From assembly GCA_947591315.1 (NCBI GenBank), contig CANQDD010000001.1, positions 62,001 to 126,000 of the forward strand: a DNA stretch of 64,000 nucleotides. Direction: 5' to 3'. This DNA is from an uncultured Clostridia bacterium. GTDB taxonomy: Bacteria; Bacillota; Clostridia; UBA1381. Shown here piece after piece: positions 44,772-53,217 of the stretch. Position numbers and translations under genes: made by a program. The notes under the pieces are model-generated. The model made no database searches, was not told the DNA's origin, and saw nothing but the letters and a program-made list of their open reading frames with translations. Numbering within the stretch: the first letter of the stretch is position 1; every line of letters starts with the position of its first letter.

Positions 44772-45644
44772 ATGAATAAAAAGCCTTATACTTTATTTTC
44801 AAACGTGGACGATTTGCTGGAAAAATACGGCGATCACATTTTCGATAACGGCGATAAAATGTTTGACCCTATGGTTATTGATTTTCTTCACGTGTCAATC
44901 GAGTCGGGTCAAAAGCTCAAACTGCGCTACAGGGGAAAAGAGATTGACATTCCTGAATCGTTCTGGCCGTCGGTTTCAAACACTGACGGACTTATAGTAG
45001 AGAGACTTTTGATCGCGGCGGGTTCAAAATGCCTGATAAATATCGATGAGGTCGCGGCGACAAGAAGCAAGATCATAACTTACGGAAGACTGGCGGCGGC
45101 GGGAATAAGGATCCCCAAAACCCTGGTTTTCTTCCACCACACCGACAGGGAATATATTTTGGAAAATATGCAGCCCCCGTTTATCGTAAAGCCCGACAAC
45201 GGCTTCGGCGGCAACGGTGTGGAGCTTATCCATGACGAGAAGGAATTTGACGAATTTCTGTCAAACGTAAAGCCGGGCATTGCTTATATAGCGCAGGAAT
45301 ATATTTCCACCTCATTCGGCAGAGACGTCCGCGTTGTTATGCTGAACGGAAAATATTTCTATTCGGCAATGCGCAACTCAAATAATCCAGACGAGTTCCG
45401 CTCCAATGTTCATCAGGGTGGAGAAATGACGGATTATCCGATTGATAAAGAAACCGAAGCGTTATGCGAAAAGGTCGCGTCGCTGTTCAATTTACCGATT
45501 TTGGGCATTGATTTGCTGATAGGAGACAACGAGTATGTGGTTGTCGAGGTTAACGCAACCCCCGGCGGTTTGCCCGATGACAAGAATAAAGAGGCGTATT
45601 ATTCGATTATAAAGAGCAACGGCATAGACTTGGGACTGGATTAA
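44772..45644 (+). CDS. ATP-grasp ligase 2 (RimK-like)
   Basis: Second, shorter ATP-grasp enzyme, 290 aa, closer to the RimK/LysX amino-acid-adding group. Marks are ATRSKIITYGRLAAAGIRIPKTL before the fold, FIVKPDNGFGGNGVELI, IAQEYISTSFGRDVRV and VVVEVNATPGGLPD. RimK-type enzymes add an amino acid to a carboxyl end. Paired with ligase 1 and the GH3-like enzyme it suggests stepwise amide building without a ribosome or NRPS. Its GGAGGGAG site and 21-nt gap fit one operon. Confidence 0.82.
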   Translation: MNKKPYTLFSNVDDLLEKYGDHIFDNGDKMFDPMVIDFLHVSIESGQKLKLRYRGKEIDIPESFWPSVSNTDGLIVERLLIAAGSKCLINIDEVAATRSKIITYGRLAAAGIRIPKTLVFFHHTDREYILENMQPPFIVKPDNGFGGNGVELIHDEKEFDEFLSNVKPGIAYIAQEYISTSFGRDVRVVMLNGKYFYSAMRNSNNPDEFRSNVHQGGEMTDYPIDKETEALCEKVASLFNLPILGIDLLIGDNEYVVVEVNATPGGLPDDKNKEAYYSIIKSNGIDLGLD

Positions 45645-45673
45645 TTTTCAAAACCGAAAATCAGGAGGAAAAA

Positions 45674-47380
45674 ATGATACATAGATTAGAAATTCCCGAA
45701 GATATAACACCGGAAAATCCGGTGTACGAGTCGTACAACATTTATAACGAGGTTGTCAACATGTGCATGAATGCCGGGGAGTACAGCCGTGATTTGCTGA
45801 TGCGCATAGTGCGCGATAACGAGAATACGGAGTACGGCAAAAGGTACGGGTTCAGCGATATTCATTCTGTCGAGGACTATAAACGTAAGGTTCCGTTTTC
45901 ATCATACGATACTTACGCCGAAGCAATCGAGCATATGGAAAGGGGCGAAACAAACCTGATAACCGCCTACCCGATTGTCCATTACGCCGTGACTTCGGGA
46001 AGCGTGGACAATCCCAAAAACATTCCGGTATCGGACCGCACCATGGACGCGTACATGAAATATGCTTCAAGTATCGCCCAATGCGTATACGACTACGGTA
46101 TACGCCAAATAAAGGGACGTCCGCCTAAATTCGGAAAACAGTTTATGACCGCTGTCGTAAAAACCGATTACGTGAAAGACGGAACGCTTAGGGGACCGAT
46201 ATCGTCGGCGGTATTCATTAAGAAAAAACCGTTTATGCACTATATTCTTCCGCTGCCCACAGAGGTTATGTACCCCGAGGGCAAAAATTTCAATCAAAAG
46301 TATCTACGCGCGTTTTACGCGCTCAAGGAGCGCAATATCGTTTGCATGATCGCGCCGTTCATGACAGCGCTTGTGGATACCATGTACTATATCGAGTCAA
46401 ACTGGCGTTCACTTGTTGACGATATAGAAGCCGGTAGGCTCGACCCCGCCGTGGAGATGGACGAGGATTTTCGCGCGGAGGCGAATGAGCAGCTCAAGCC
46501 CGACCCCGAAAGAGCTGCGGAGCTTAGAGCAATTTTTGAAAAAGGCTTTGACGAGCCGGTTATCCCGCAAATCTGGCAAAACTGTGATTACCTTTCTGCG
46601 ATTGGAGGAGGCGGATTTGCTTCGTACACTCAAAAGATGAGGCGCTACTCAGGCGACATACCGATATATTTTAACTCCTACGGCGCGTCGGAGGGACCGA
46701 TCTCGACCAGTTTGGAGATGGAAACCACGCAGAGCACGATAATACCGGCAAACGGCTTTTTCGAGTTTATTCCGGTGGACGACGACAGCAGCGACCCGAC
46801 TAAAACGCTCAACCTTGACGAGCTTGAAGTCGGATGTGAATACGAGATTATAGTCACAAATCTCGCTGGCTTTTACCGTTACCGCCTTGGCGATGTTGTC
46901 GAGGTTGCGGGTTACGACGGCGAATCCCCGAGACTGCTGTTCAAGTACCGCAAGAACCAGATGGTCAACATTGCGGGCGAAAAGACAAACGAGGCTTGCG
47001 TCGCATGGGTAGTGCGCGAGTTTGAGAAGACGATTGGCGAGCAGATTACCGATTTCAGCATATATGCCGACACCGACGACCTTCCCGGACGCTATGTTAT
47101 GTTTTTGGAACCTGAGAAGCACCTTTCCAAAGAGAAACATGATTATTACCGCGATATATGCGATGAAAAGATGGGAATGGCCAACCCGTCATACGGCGCG
47201 AAGATAAAGGATAAGCTGCTGCTGCCGCTCAAGCTCTGTTTTTTGCAGCAGGAGACGTATTACCTTTACCGCGACCTGATGATGATGAAGGGCATCTCCG
47301 AAAACCAGATAAAGCCCGTGCGCGTGATCGATACGCCAAGAAAGGAAAAATTCTTTTTCGGGTTGATTGATAAAGAATAA
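45674..47380 (+). CDS. GH3-family acyl-adenylating amide synthetase
   Basis: ANL-superfamily enzyme of the GH3 type, which in plants joins amino acids to auxin or jasmonate. The 568-aa protein shows the ATP motifs TSGSVDNPK (about 109), SYGASEGPIS (about 336) and YRYRLGDVVEV (about 407), then a C-terminal domain. Bacterial GH3 proteins are little characterised. Beside two ATP-grasp ligases and an exporter it probably performs one amide-forming step in making a small conjugate or peptide. It ends with its own terminator. Confidence 0.85.
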   Translation: MIHRLEIPEDITPENPVYESYNIYNEVVNMCMNAGEYSRDLLMRIVRDNENTEYGKRYGFSDIHSVEDYKRKVPFSSYDTYAEAIEHMERGETNLITAYPIVHYAVTSGSVDNPKNIPVSDRTMDAYMKYASSIAQCVYDYGIRQIKGRPPKFGKQFMTAVVKTDYVKDGTLRGPISSAVFIKKKPFMHYILPLPTEVMYPEGKNFNQKYLRAFYALKERNIVCMIAPFMTALVDTMYYIESNWRSLVDDIEAGRLDPAVEMDEDFRAEANEQLKPDPERAAELRAIFEKGFDEPVIPQIWQNCDYLSAIGGGGFASYTQKMRRYSGDIPIYFNSYGASEGPISTSLEMETTQSTIIPANGFFEFIPVDDDSSDPTKTLNLDELEVGCEYEIIVTNLAGFYRYRLGDVVEVAGYDGESPRLLFKYRKNQMVNIAGEKTNEACVAWVVREFEKTIGEQITDFSIYADTDDLPGRYVMFLEPEKHLSKEKHDYYRDICDEKMGMANPSYGAKIKDKLLLPLKLCFLQQETYYLYRDLMMMKGISENQIKPVRVIDTPRKEKFFFGLIDKE

Positions 47381-47388
47381 AAAGGATT

Positions 47389-47421
47389 AAAAAAGCGTTT
47401 GCTTTGGCAACCGCTTTTTTT
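47389..47421 (+). terminator. terminator after GH3 gene
   Basis: AAAAAGCG...TTGC / GCAA...CGCTTTTTTT imperfect hairpin with T7; closes the exporter-ligase operon. Confidence 0.8.
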
Positions 47422-47738
47422 GTATTTCAAGCAAAATCGAGTATTTATCAAAATTTTGACCAAATATATCTCTCATATTCTTGGCATAACTGTTTCCTCC
47501 CTTGACACCACAATTTTAACGGTAAATATGTCAATTATATCAACAAAACCGAGAGTTTCTCTGCAAATTGCATAAAGCACCCCGTCTAAATTTTATATTT
47601 TCAACAGACAAAACTGCCAAAAGGTAATTGCATTTTTTGTATAAATGTGATAAAAAATTACATAGTTGTGTGATTTTTTAGCTTACGCAAAACATTGTTT
47701 TTTGCGAGAATGCAGTTAAAATTTCTTAATGCAAAGGA
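47422..47738. other. 317-bp AT-rich gap
   Basis: No gene supported. Contains a small hairpin CGCAAAA/TTTTGCG (about 47685-47706). Confidence 0.5.
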
Positions 47739-47891
47739 ATGATGATAGTGAAAGAAGAAACAGGTAGATATATTATTTTTAATAGAGAAAAGGGAAACGG
47801 GAAAGAGAATTATCGGTATTTTTGCATTGTGCATAATTGCGGCGCAACTGTATATTTTGCGGAAAGAATAAGAATAGGTGGGATTAATTAA
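47739..47891 (+). CDS. hypothetical 50-aa protein coupled to MATE gene
   Basis: Short frame starting at ATGATG behind AAAGGA, with sequence features RYIIFNREKG, a central FCIVHNCGATVYF and two Cys. Its stop overlaps the MATE start (TAATG), so translation coupling is likely. It could be a small protein or simply a coupling leader. Confidence 0.4.
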   Translation: MMIVKEETGRYIIFNREKGNGKENYRYFCIVHNCGATVYFAERIRIGGIN

Positions 47892-49231
47892 TGAAGGATG
47901 ACACACTGAAAAAGACCTTTAAGCTGGCGTGGCCGACGGTTTTTGAATGCGTATTTACGGTTCTCGCGCAGATGATAGATACATATATGCTGTCTGCGCT
48001 CGGCACTTCGGCTGTGGCGGCGGTGGGGCTGACCAGTCAGCCGATGTATTTTCTGATGGCGCCGATTTTCGCGCTGAACTCAACTGTCGGAGCGCTGATT
48101 GCCAGAAGGCGCGGAGAGAACAATAAAACGGAGGCGCACGGAATAGCACGCTTTGCGATTTTGATTGCGGCGGTATATTCGCTGCTGGTGGGAGCCGGCT
48201 GCGTGCTGTTCGGCAAACAGATCATCATGTTCTGCGGCGGAAACGCGGAAACGAAGGACGCGGCGGCTATCTATTTCAGCGTTGTGCTGGGCGGTCTTGT
48301 TTTCAATTCGCTGACGATGATGCTGAACGCGATACAAAGAGGCTGCGAAAATACGCGTATCGCCATGATCTCCAACGCTACCGGCACTGCGGTTAACGTG
48401 ATTTTGAATTACTGCCTTATCTACGGACATTTCGGTATGCCGAGGCTTGAAGTGGCGGGAGCCGCGATAGCCACGGTGACGGGATACGCCGTATCCTTCG
48501 GTATCGCCCTGTGCTCGCTGATTTCTAAGAAAAATTACATAACGCTCGGAAAATTATTATTTGCGCGCGGCCGTCGAATTTCCAAAGACGCGGCTGCGGC
48601 AACGATGAATATGGGCTTTAACACCATGTCCGAGGATATATTAAAGCGCTTTGCTTTCCTCTATATCGGCGTTCTCGCTGCAAAGACAGGAACGGACGCG
48701 TTTGCGGCGCATCAGGTGGGAATGTCGCTTTTAAATCTTGCCTTTGCCTTTGGCTTGGGTATGCAGACAGCCGCCGTGACGCTGGCTGGAAACGCGATGG
48801 GAAGCAAGGATATTCCCTTGGCGAGGCGGTATACTATCCGCTGCCAGATCGTAGGACTTGCGCTGGGTATCACTGTTTCAGGGCTTATTCTGCTGTTTGG
48901 CGATGATTTCTTCGGCTTTTATTTTACCGATGCGTCCGTGCTTACTATCGGCGCGAAAATATGCCGCATTATCGCTGTCATTGTGCCGATACAAATCGTG
49001 CAGATCATATTCAGCGGCACACTGCGCGGCTGCGGAGACATTCGCTATACGCTGATTTCTTCGACGGCAGTGTTCGGCGTATTCAATATTGCCATAGATT
49101 CATTATTTGTACTGGTATTCCATATCGGCATATACGGAATTTGGACCGGAACGCTTTTGGCTCAGTCGCTGCTCGCCGCGTCTCATTTGATCCGCTACTG
49201 TTCCGGTCGCTGGGAGACCAAAAAAATCTGA
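47891..49231 (+). CDS. MATE-family efflux transporter
   Basis: Cation-coupled multidrug/toxin exporter, 446 aa, twelve membrane helices in two six-helix halves; LAWPTVFECVFTVLAQMIDTYMLSALG in helix 1-2 is typical. It lies between the ATP-grasp/GH3 genes and the CRISPR-like module, 22 nt before the latter, and could export the small molecule or share a transcript with the module. Confidence 0.9.
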   Translation: MKDDTLKKTFKLAWPTVFECVFTVLAQMIDTYMLSALGTSAVAAVGLTSQPMYFLMAPIFALNSTVGALIARRRGENNKTEAHGIARFAILIAAVYSLLVGAGCVLFGKQIIMFCGGNAETKDAAAIYFSVVLGGLVFNSLTMMLNAIQRGCENTRIAMISNATGTAVNVILNYCLIYGHFGMPRLEVAGAAIATVTGYAVSFGIALCSLISKKNYITLGKLLFARGRRISKDAAAATMNMGFNTMSEDILKRFAFLYIGVLAAKTGTDAFAAHQVGMSLLNLAFAFGLGMQTAAVTLAGNAMGSKDIPLARRYTIRCQIVGLALGITVSGLILLFGDDFFGFYFTDASVLTIGAKICRIIAVIVPIQIVQIIFSGTLRGCGDIRYTLISSTAVFGVFNIAIDSLFVLVFHIGIYGIWTGTLLAQSLLAASHLIRYCSGRWETKKI

Positions 49232-49252
49232 CGGACGGGAGATGAAGGCACT

Positions 49253-50029
49253 GTGCTTATCAATTTCAGCAATCACCCAAGCGCAAGCTGGCCGCAAAAG
49301 CAGAAGGATGCGGCGAATATCTGGGGAGAGGTCAGGGATATTGTGTTCCCTAGCATTGCTCCGGAGATGTCGGAGGATGAAATCCTCGCGCTTGTGGAGA
49401 GCTATCGAAAAAAATTTCCGTGGGACACGGCAAACCCTGTGTTTTTGGCGGGTGAATACTGCTTTGCCTTTGCCATGACGGATCTGCTTTTAGGCGAGGG
49501 AGTGCGCGTGCTAAGCACGGAATCCAACCTGAAGCTTGTGACGGAACCGATGGAAAACGGAACGACGCGGCGAACAGCCACGCTGGACTTCCTGCGTTTT
49601 CTGGATTACGCGGTCCTTCCGGATGAGCTTACTGTTATCGACGGAAAAAACCGCGTGTTCCTGAACTGCAGCGCGAATTATCCGAGCAGTATGTGGGATG
49701 AGACCGCCATGCGGGAAGCGGAGGCGTACGGAAAGGTTATGGATCTTTCCGTCAAGATGATTGACGGGGCGACCTTTGAGGAACGCTTCGCGAAGGCGAG
49801 GGAATATCTCGCGCGGATCGATGAGATCCGTCTGTCTGCAATACTTTTGGACGGCTCTTTTTGGACGTTCTACCTGATGGCGGATGCCCTTCTCAGAAAG
49901 GGCTACACGGTTCTGGTAAAATGCAGCAGCCGCATTGCGAAGGAAAGAACGGGAGAGGACGGTACGATTATAAAAAATTACGAGTATCGTTTCGTCCGCT
50001 ACCGTCAAATAAAAAGATATAAAATATAA
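49253..50029 (+). CDS. tandem Rossmann-like protein of CRISPR type III-like module
   Basis: A 258-aa protein made of two related halves. Half 1 (about 1-128): LINFSNHPSASW, GEVRDIVFPSI, AGEYCFAFAMTDLLLGEGVRVLST, RFLDYAVL. Half 2 (about 134-258): FLNCSANYPSSMW, GKVMDLSVKMI, DGSFWTFYLMADALLRKGYTVLVK, YRFVRYRQI. The order and spacing repeat, so it is a duplicated alpha/beta domain. The NFSNHPS start resembles in outline the small Csx15/Csx20-type proteins near type III CRISPR loci (from memory). A cyclic-oligonucleotide sensor or ring nuclease is a hypothesis only. GTG start. Confidence 0.55.
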   Translation: MLINFSNHPSASWPQKQKDAANIWGEVRDIVFPSIAPEMSEDEILALVESYRKKFPWDTANPVFLAGEYCFAFAMTDLLLGEGVRVLSTESNLKLVTEPMENGTTRRTATLDFLRFLDYAVLPDELTVIDGKNRVFLNCSANYPSSMWDETAMREAEAYGKVMDLSVKMIDGATFEERFAKAREYLARIDEIRLSAILLDGSFWTFYLMADALLRKGYTVLVKCSSRIAKERTGEDGTIIKNYEYRFVRYRQIKRYKI

Positions 50030-50041
50030 GGAGAAGGAGTT

Positions 50042-50566
50042 ATGGAAGCAAGGCTTAAAGATAAAGAGGTGTTCTGTCTGATCGACACACGCCAAATTCA
50101 GAAATTTATTTTTCATGCGAATGATTTTGAGGCGGTAATCGGGGCAAGCGTATTCCTGAAGGAAGTGATGATGGACGCTTTGCGTTACGCTGTAGGTCAC
50201 ATCGACGAACCGCTGACGGAGGAGGAATATGACCTCAGCTATTCCGATACGGAAGGGCGTATTCCGTGGTTTATTGATCCGAAGATAAAGATACAGCTGA
50301 TAATGTATGCGGCGGGCAACGCTATGATTTTGTTCCGCACGGGCGAGTTATGCGAGAAGATCATCCACAAGGTGTCACGCTATCACTTAGATCACTGCTA
50401 CTGCATCGATTTGGCTGTAAGTGTGTTTGAGAAAACGGACGTATTCGCGGACGACCTGAACGCGCTGTATCGCAGAATGGATCGCATAAAGACGGATTTT
50501 CCGACGGCGCATCCACGGGGCGAAGGGACCGGACGGACGAACGTACCGCGCGGCAATGCATATTGA
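50042..50566 (+). CDS. Cas10-like protein, N-terminal part (frame broken)
   Basis: First part of a Cas10/Cmr2-like protein. LIDTRQIQKFIFHANDFEAVIGASVFLKE matches the start of the Cas10 palm domain (a strand, then I-Q-x-F-I-F and I-x-G-A-S). There is no HD nuclease domain before it. The reading frame changes at about 50516-50520 (ACGGGG): in the +1 frame the sequence continues GAKGPDGRTYRAAMHIDGNNMG into the next entry, so one base seems gained or lost and the intact protein would be about 473 aa. AAGGAG sites precede the ATG. Confidence 0.72.
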   Translation: MEARLKDKEVFCLIDTRQIQKFIFHANDFEAVIGASVFLKEVMMDALRYAVGHIDEPLTEEEYDLSYSDTEGRIPWFIDPKIKIQLIMYAAGNAMILFRTGELCEKIIHKVSRYHLDHCYCIDLAVSVFEKTDVFADDLNALYRRMDRIKTDFPTAHPRGEGTGRTNVPRGNAY

Positions 50567-51464
50567 CGGAAACAATATGGGCATGGTCATCGGGCAGATC
50601 CTCCGCAGGTTCAGCGATTACGAGGACGCGATACGCGCGCGCCGGCGCATTGCCGTTAATATTGACACCGCTTTTGCCGGACTGGTCAGCGAAAGCCTGT
50701 CATGGCTGCACTCGAAATATTTTGACGAATCGGTCTCCGACACGGAGTTTGCGGAATATATTTCAATTACACACTTTGGCGGCGACGACATCAACATAAT
50801 TTCGGAGCCGCATTATGCCGTGCCGTTCATGAGGCATTTGATGGAACAGCTTGACTCATACAGGATATGGGATGAGCCGGATATGCAGGTTGGAATTTCC
50901 GTATGCGGCGGAATTGCCTTTGTCATGCCGGAGCTTTCATATGTGAACGCGCACGGAGCCGCGGACGACTGCTGCTCTATCGCAAAGAAGGAAGCGAAAC
51001 GGGAGCAAAATCAGATAAACGGATTGGCAGGCAACTGGTTTGATTTCGACTTTTTGGACTCCGACTGCCCGCAGTCCGTGGAGAGACGGCGCGAAACGGA
51101 AAATATCACGGCGGAGGGCGTGCATCTGTCGCTGGAGCCGTACAGCTTCGACGAGAAGCAAAAGGATTCGCCGCGCTATTATAAAAAGCTGTTTGAACGT
51201 GTGGAGGCGCTGGAGCGGCTGCAGCTGCCGGAGCGTTATTATCGGCTGCTCTCGGAGTCGTACTCGCTGGGAAAGGTCGAATTCGAGCTGCTGATAGAGC
51301 GCATCGAGGCGGAGGGCTACCCCCTGCGGGAGATGCTGGGAGAGCCAATGGTGACGATAGATTCAGAGAGGTACGCGGTATGGTACGACGCGTTTAGATT
51401 GAGTAACTCCTATCAGCCGCGCAGGATAATTTCCGGAAAGGAGGCAGGAAAATGGGACAAATAA
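50556..51464 (+). CDS. Cas10-like protein, GGDD palm part
   Basis: Second part, 302 aa from an ATG inside the continuing frame. It carries MHIDGNNMGMVIG and the catalytic signature THFGGDDINII (GGDD at residues 75-78), the site where type III Cas10 makes cyclic oligoadenylate, then GISVCGGIAFV and a helical tail. The ATG at 50556 has no ribosome site, so separate expression would need coupling to the upstream frame, which ends 11 nt inside. Overlaps the RAMP gene by 13 nt. Confidence 0.78.
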   Translation: MHIDGNNMGMVIGQILRRFSDYEDAIRARRRIAVNIDTAFAGLVSESLSWLHSKYFDESVSDTEFAEYISITHFGGDDINIISEPHYAVPFMRHLMEQLDSYRIWDEPDMQVGISVCGGIAFVMPELSYVNAHGAADDCCSIAKKEAKREQNQINGLAGNWFDFDFLDSDCPQSVERRRETENITAEGVHLSLEPYSFDEKQKDSPRYYKKLFERVEALERLQLPERYYRLLSESYSLGKVEFELLIERIEAEGYPLREMLGEPMVTIDSERYAVWYDAFRLSNSYQPRRIISGKEAGKWDK

Positions 51465-53206
51465 AAATCCAAACATTGAGTAGGGTTTGCCTTGACGAGG
51501 TCTGGAAGGGCAGAGAGGACGGCGGTCTTCCGGCATATGTGGACCCGCTCGGACTGTTATATATCCCGATGTATTCGCTGTTTTGGGAGGAGCTGCGGGA
51601 ATTTCATGGAGTCCGGCTCGGACTGGGACGGCTTGAGGACTATGCCGGTATTGCCTCCGGCGTACATACGCTGCTGCGCTATGAGCAGATCTCCGTTAAT
51701 ATGGTAACGAGCGCATATATTGAGCCTTATCGGATCGAAGGACCGCAGGGAGAACGAGTGCTTTCGCTTTTGCCCGAGGGACTTGTCTTTGTGGGCAGCA
51801 TCGAGGCGGAAAAAGAGGATAGGGCGAAAATCGAGGAGATCCTCGGCGGCGTCCGCACGCTCGGCTATACGGACGATTATGTAAAGGGCGAGGTGAAGAT
51901 CTCGGTTACGTGGAACGACAGACATGCCGCGTCGAAGAAAACGAAGCGGGATCTGCCCGAGGGCGTACGTTTCCGCCGGCTGGAATATTGCGTCGAAACC
52001 TGCTCCCCCACCTGCATATTCTCTCCGTATGAACGCCGCGTAAAGACAAAAAAATATATCCCGGGAGAGATCCTGGCGGAGTATTTGAGAAATAATATGG
52101 AAGGCTTTGCCACTGAGGACTACAGGATAGCAAACGCGTATCCGAGCGTCGATGAAAGACGCGGTGTCCCCGCGCCGGTTTCCATGTCTTTGGAAAAGCT
52201 GAACAAGTCGGCATTACATTCCCGCCTTGCGCCGGAGCCGGAAGGCTACATTTCCGTGCAGACAGTCCGCATGGACGGACAGTTCATCACAGATCCGATG
52301 GCGCAGACGATACGGCGTTTCTCGGTACAGGATGTGAAGATCTATCCCGCGAGACCGGAATCGGAGCTTTCGGGAGACGAACGCTCCATGAGCGCTATCT
52401 CCGAGGGCTACTGCTTCAGGGGCTATATCGAGGCGGAGGACGAAAAGATACGCCCGCTCTGCCAATTCCTGCGTGAGCATCCCACGTTTTCGATAGGGAG
52501 CTGTACCGATGAGGGCTACGGCGAGGTACGCCTTCAGATCCGTGACGCGCTGGAGGAACGCAGGGAGCCGGAGCAGCTGTGCCGCAAATTCGATATTTTC
52601 CTCGCGTCGCCGTTTATCAGCATTGACGAGAAGGGAATGTACGAGTATGACGCGGACGCGCTAAAACGAGCCATAGAGAAACAGCTCGGCGCGGAGGGCG
52701 AGCTTGTTATCGTACGGAAGTACATCGAGAGCGCCGTCTGCCAGCGTATGGATTCGGGAATGTTCCGCGACGCGACGCAAATGAACTGTATGCAGATGGG
52801 AAGCTCCGTCCGGTTCCGCACGAAAAGCGGTGAGCCGATAGACGTGTCCGCTCTTTCCGGCGCGTTCATCGGGGAATTTACCGAGATAGGCTACGGCGAG
52901 ATACACGTCTATCCGGTGTGCGATTCCTATTATCGCAGCTGCGAAGAGATAGAGGCGGATACGTACCGGCTGTCAGTGCCGGGCAGTCTGCGGGAGCTGT
53001 TGAAAAACGGCGAAGTCATTACGCGCGTGCTGGAGAAGATGCTGCGGACAAGGATCTCCATACTGGCGTTAAACGACAGGCAGGACAGCGGCGGAGAGCT
53101 GCAGATACCGATGGAGCTCCTTCGGGTAATGCGCGATAAATATTGCTATACCTTGGACGACGAGGAGCTTGAACAGATATATCGAGAAGTATTGAGCACT
53201 AAGTAA
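51452..53206 (+). CDS. triple-RAMP protein (Csx10-like)
   Basis: A 584-aa protein that reads as three RAMP (Cas5/Cas7-like RRM) units. Unit 1 has the usual D-x-x-G-x-x-Y-I-P-x-x-S-L-x-x-x-L-R-E pattern (about 31-50) and ends at ILGGVRTLGY...GEVKI. Unit 2 ends with the glycine-rich loop IGSCTDEGYGEVRL (about 347-360). Unit 3 ends with GEFTEIGYGEIHVYP (about 473-487). Csx10 of type III-D is the nearest match by outline. It lies next to a Cas10-like GGDD gene and a Csx19-like gene. No separate Cas7, Cas11 or Cas6 is present, so it may replace several subunits. Confidence 0.7.
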   Translation: MGQIKIQTLSRVCLDEVWKGREDGGLPAYVDPLGLLYIPMYSLFWEELREFHGVRLGLGRLEDYAGIASGVHTLLRYEQISVNMVTSAYIEPYRIEGPQGERVLSLLPEGLVFVGSIEAEKEDRAKIEEILGGVRTLGYTDDYVKGEVKISVTWNDRHAASKKTKRDLPEGVRFRRLEYCVETCSPTCIFSPYERRVKTKKYIPGEILAEYLRNNMEGFATEDYRIANAYPSVDERRGVPAPVSMSLEKLNKSALHSRLAPEPEGYISVQTVRMDGQFITDPMAQTIRRFSVQDVKIYPARPESELSGDERSMSAISEGYCFRGYIEAEDEKIRPLCQFLREHPTFSIGSCTDEGYGEVRLQIRDALEERREPEQLCRKFDIFLASPFISIDEKGMYEYDADALKRAIEKQLGAEGELVIVRKYIESAVCQRMDSGMFRDATQMNCMQMGSSVRFRTKSGEPIDVSALSGAFIGEFTEIGYGEIHVYPVCDSYYRSCEEIEADTYRLSVPGSLRELLKNGEVITRVLEKMLRTRISILALNDRQDSGGELQIPMELLRVMRDKYCYTLDDEELEQIYREVLSTK

Positions 53207-53217
53207 GGAGTTATACT

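Noticed and set aside
49253-53206. Complete CRISPR-Cas locus
   Set aside because: No array of repeats anywhere in the window and no Cas1, Cas2 or Cas6 gene.
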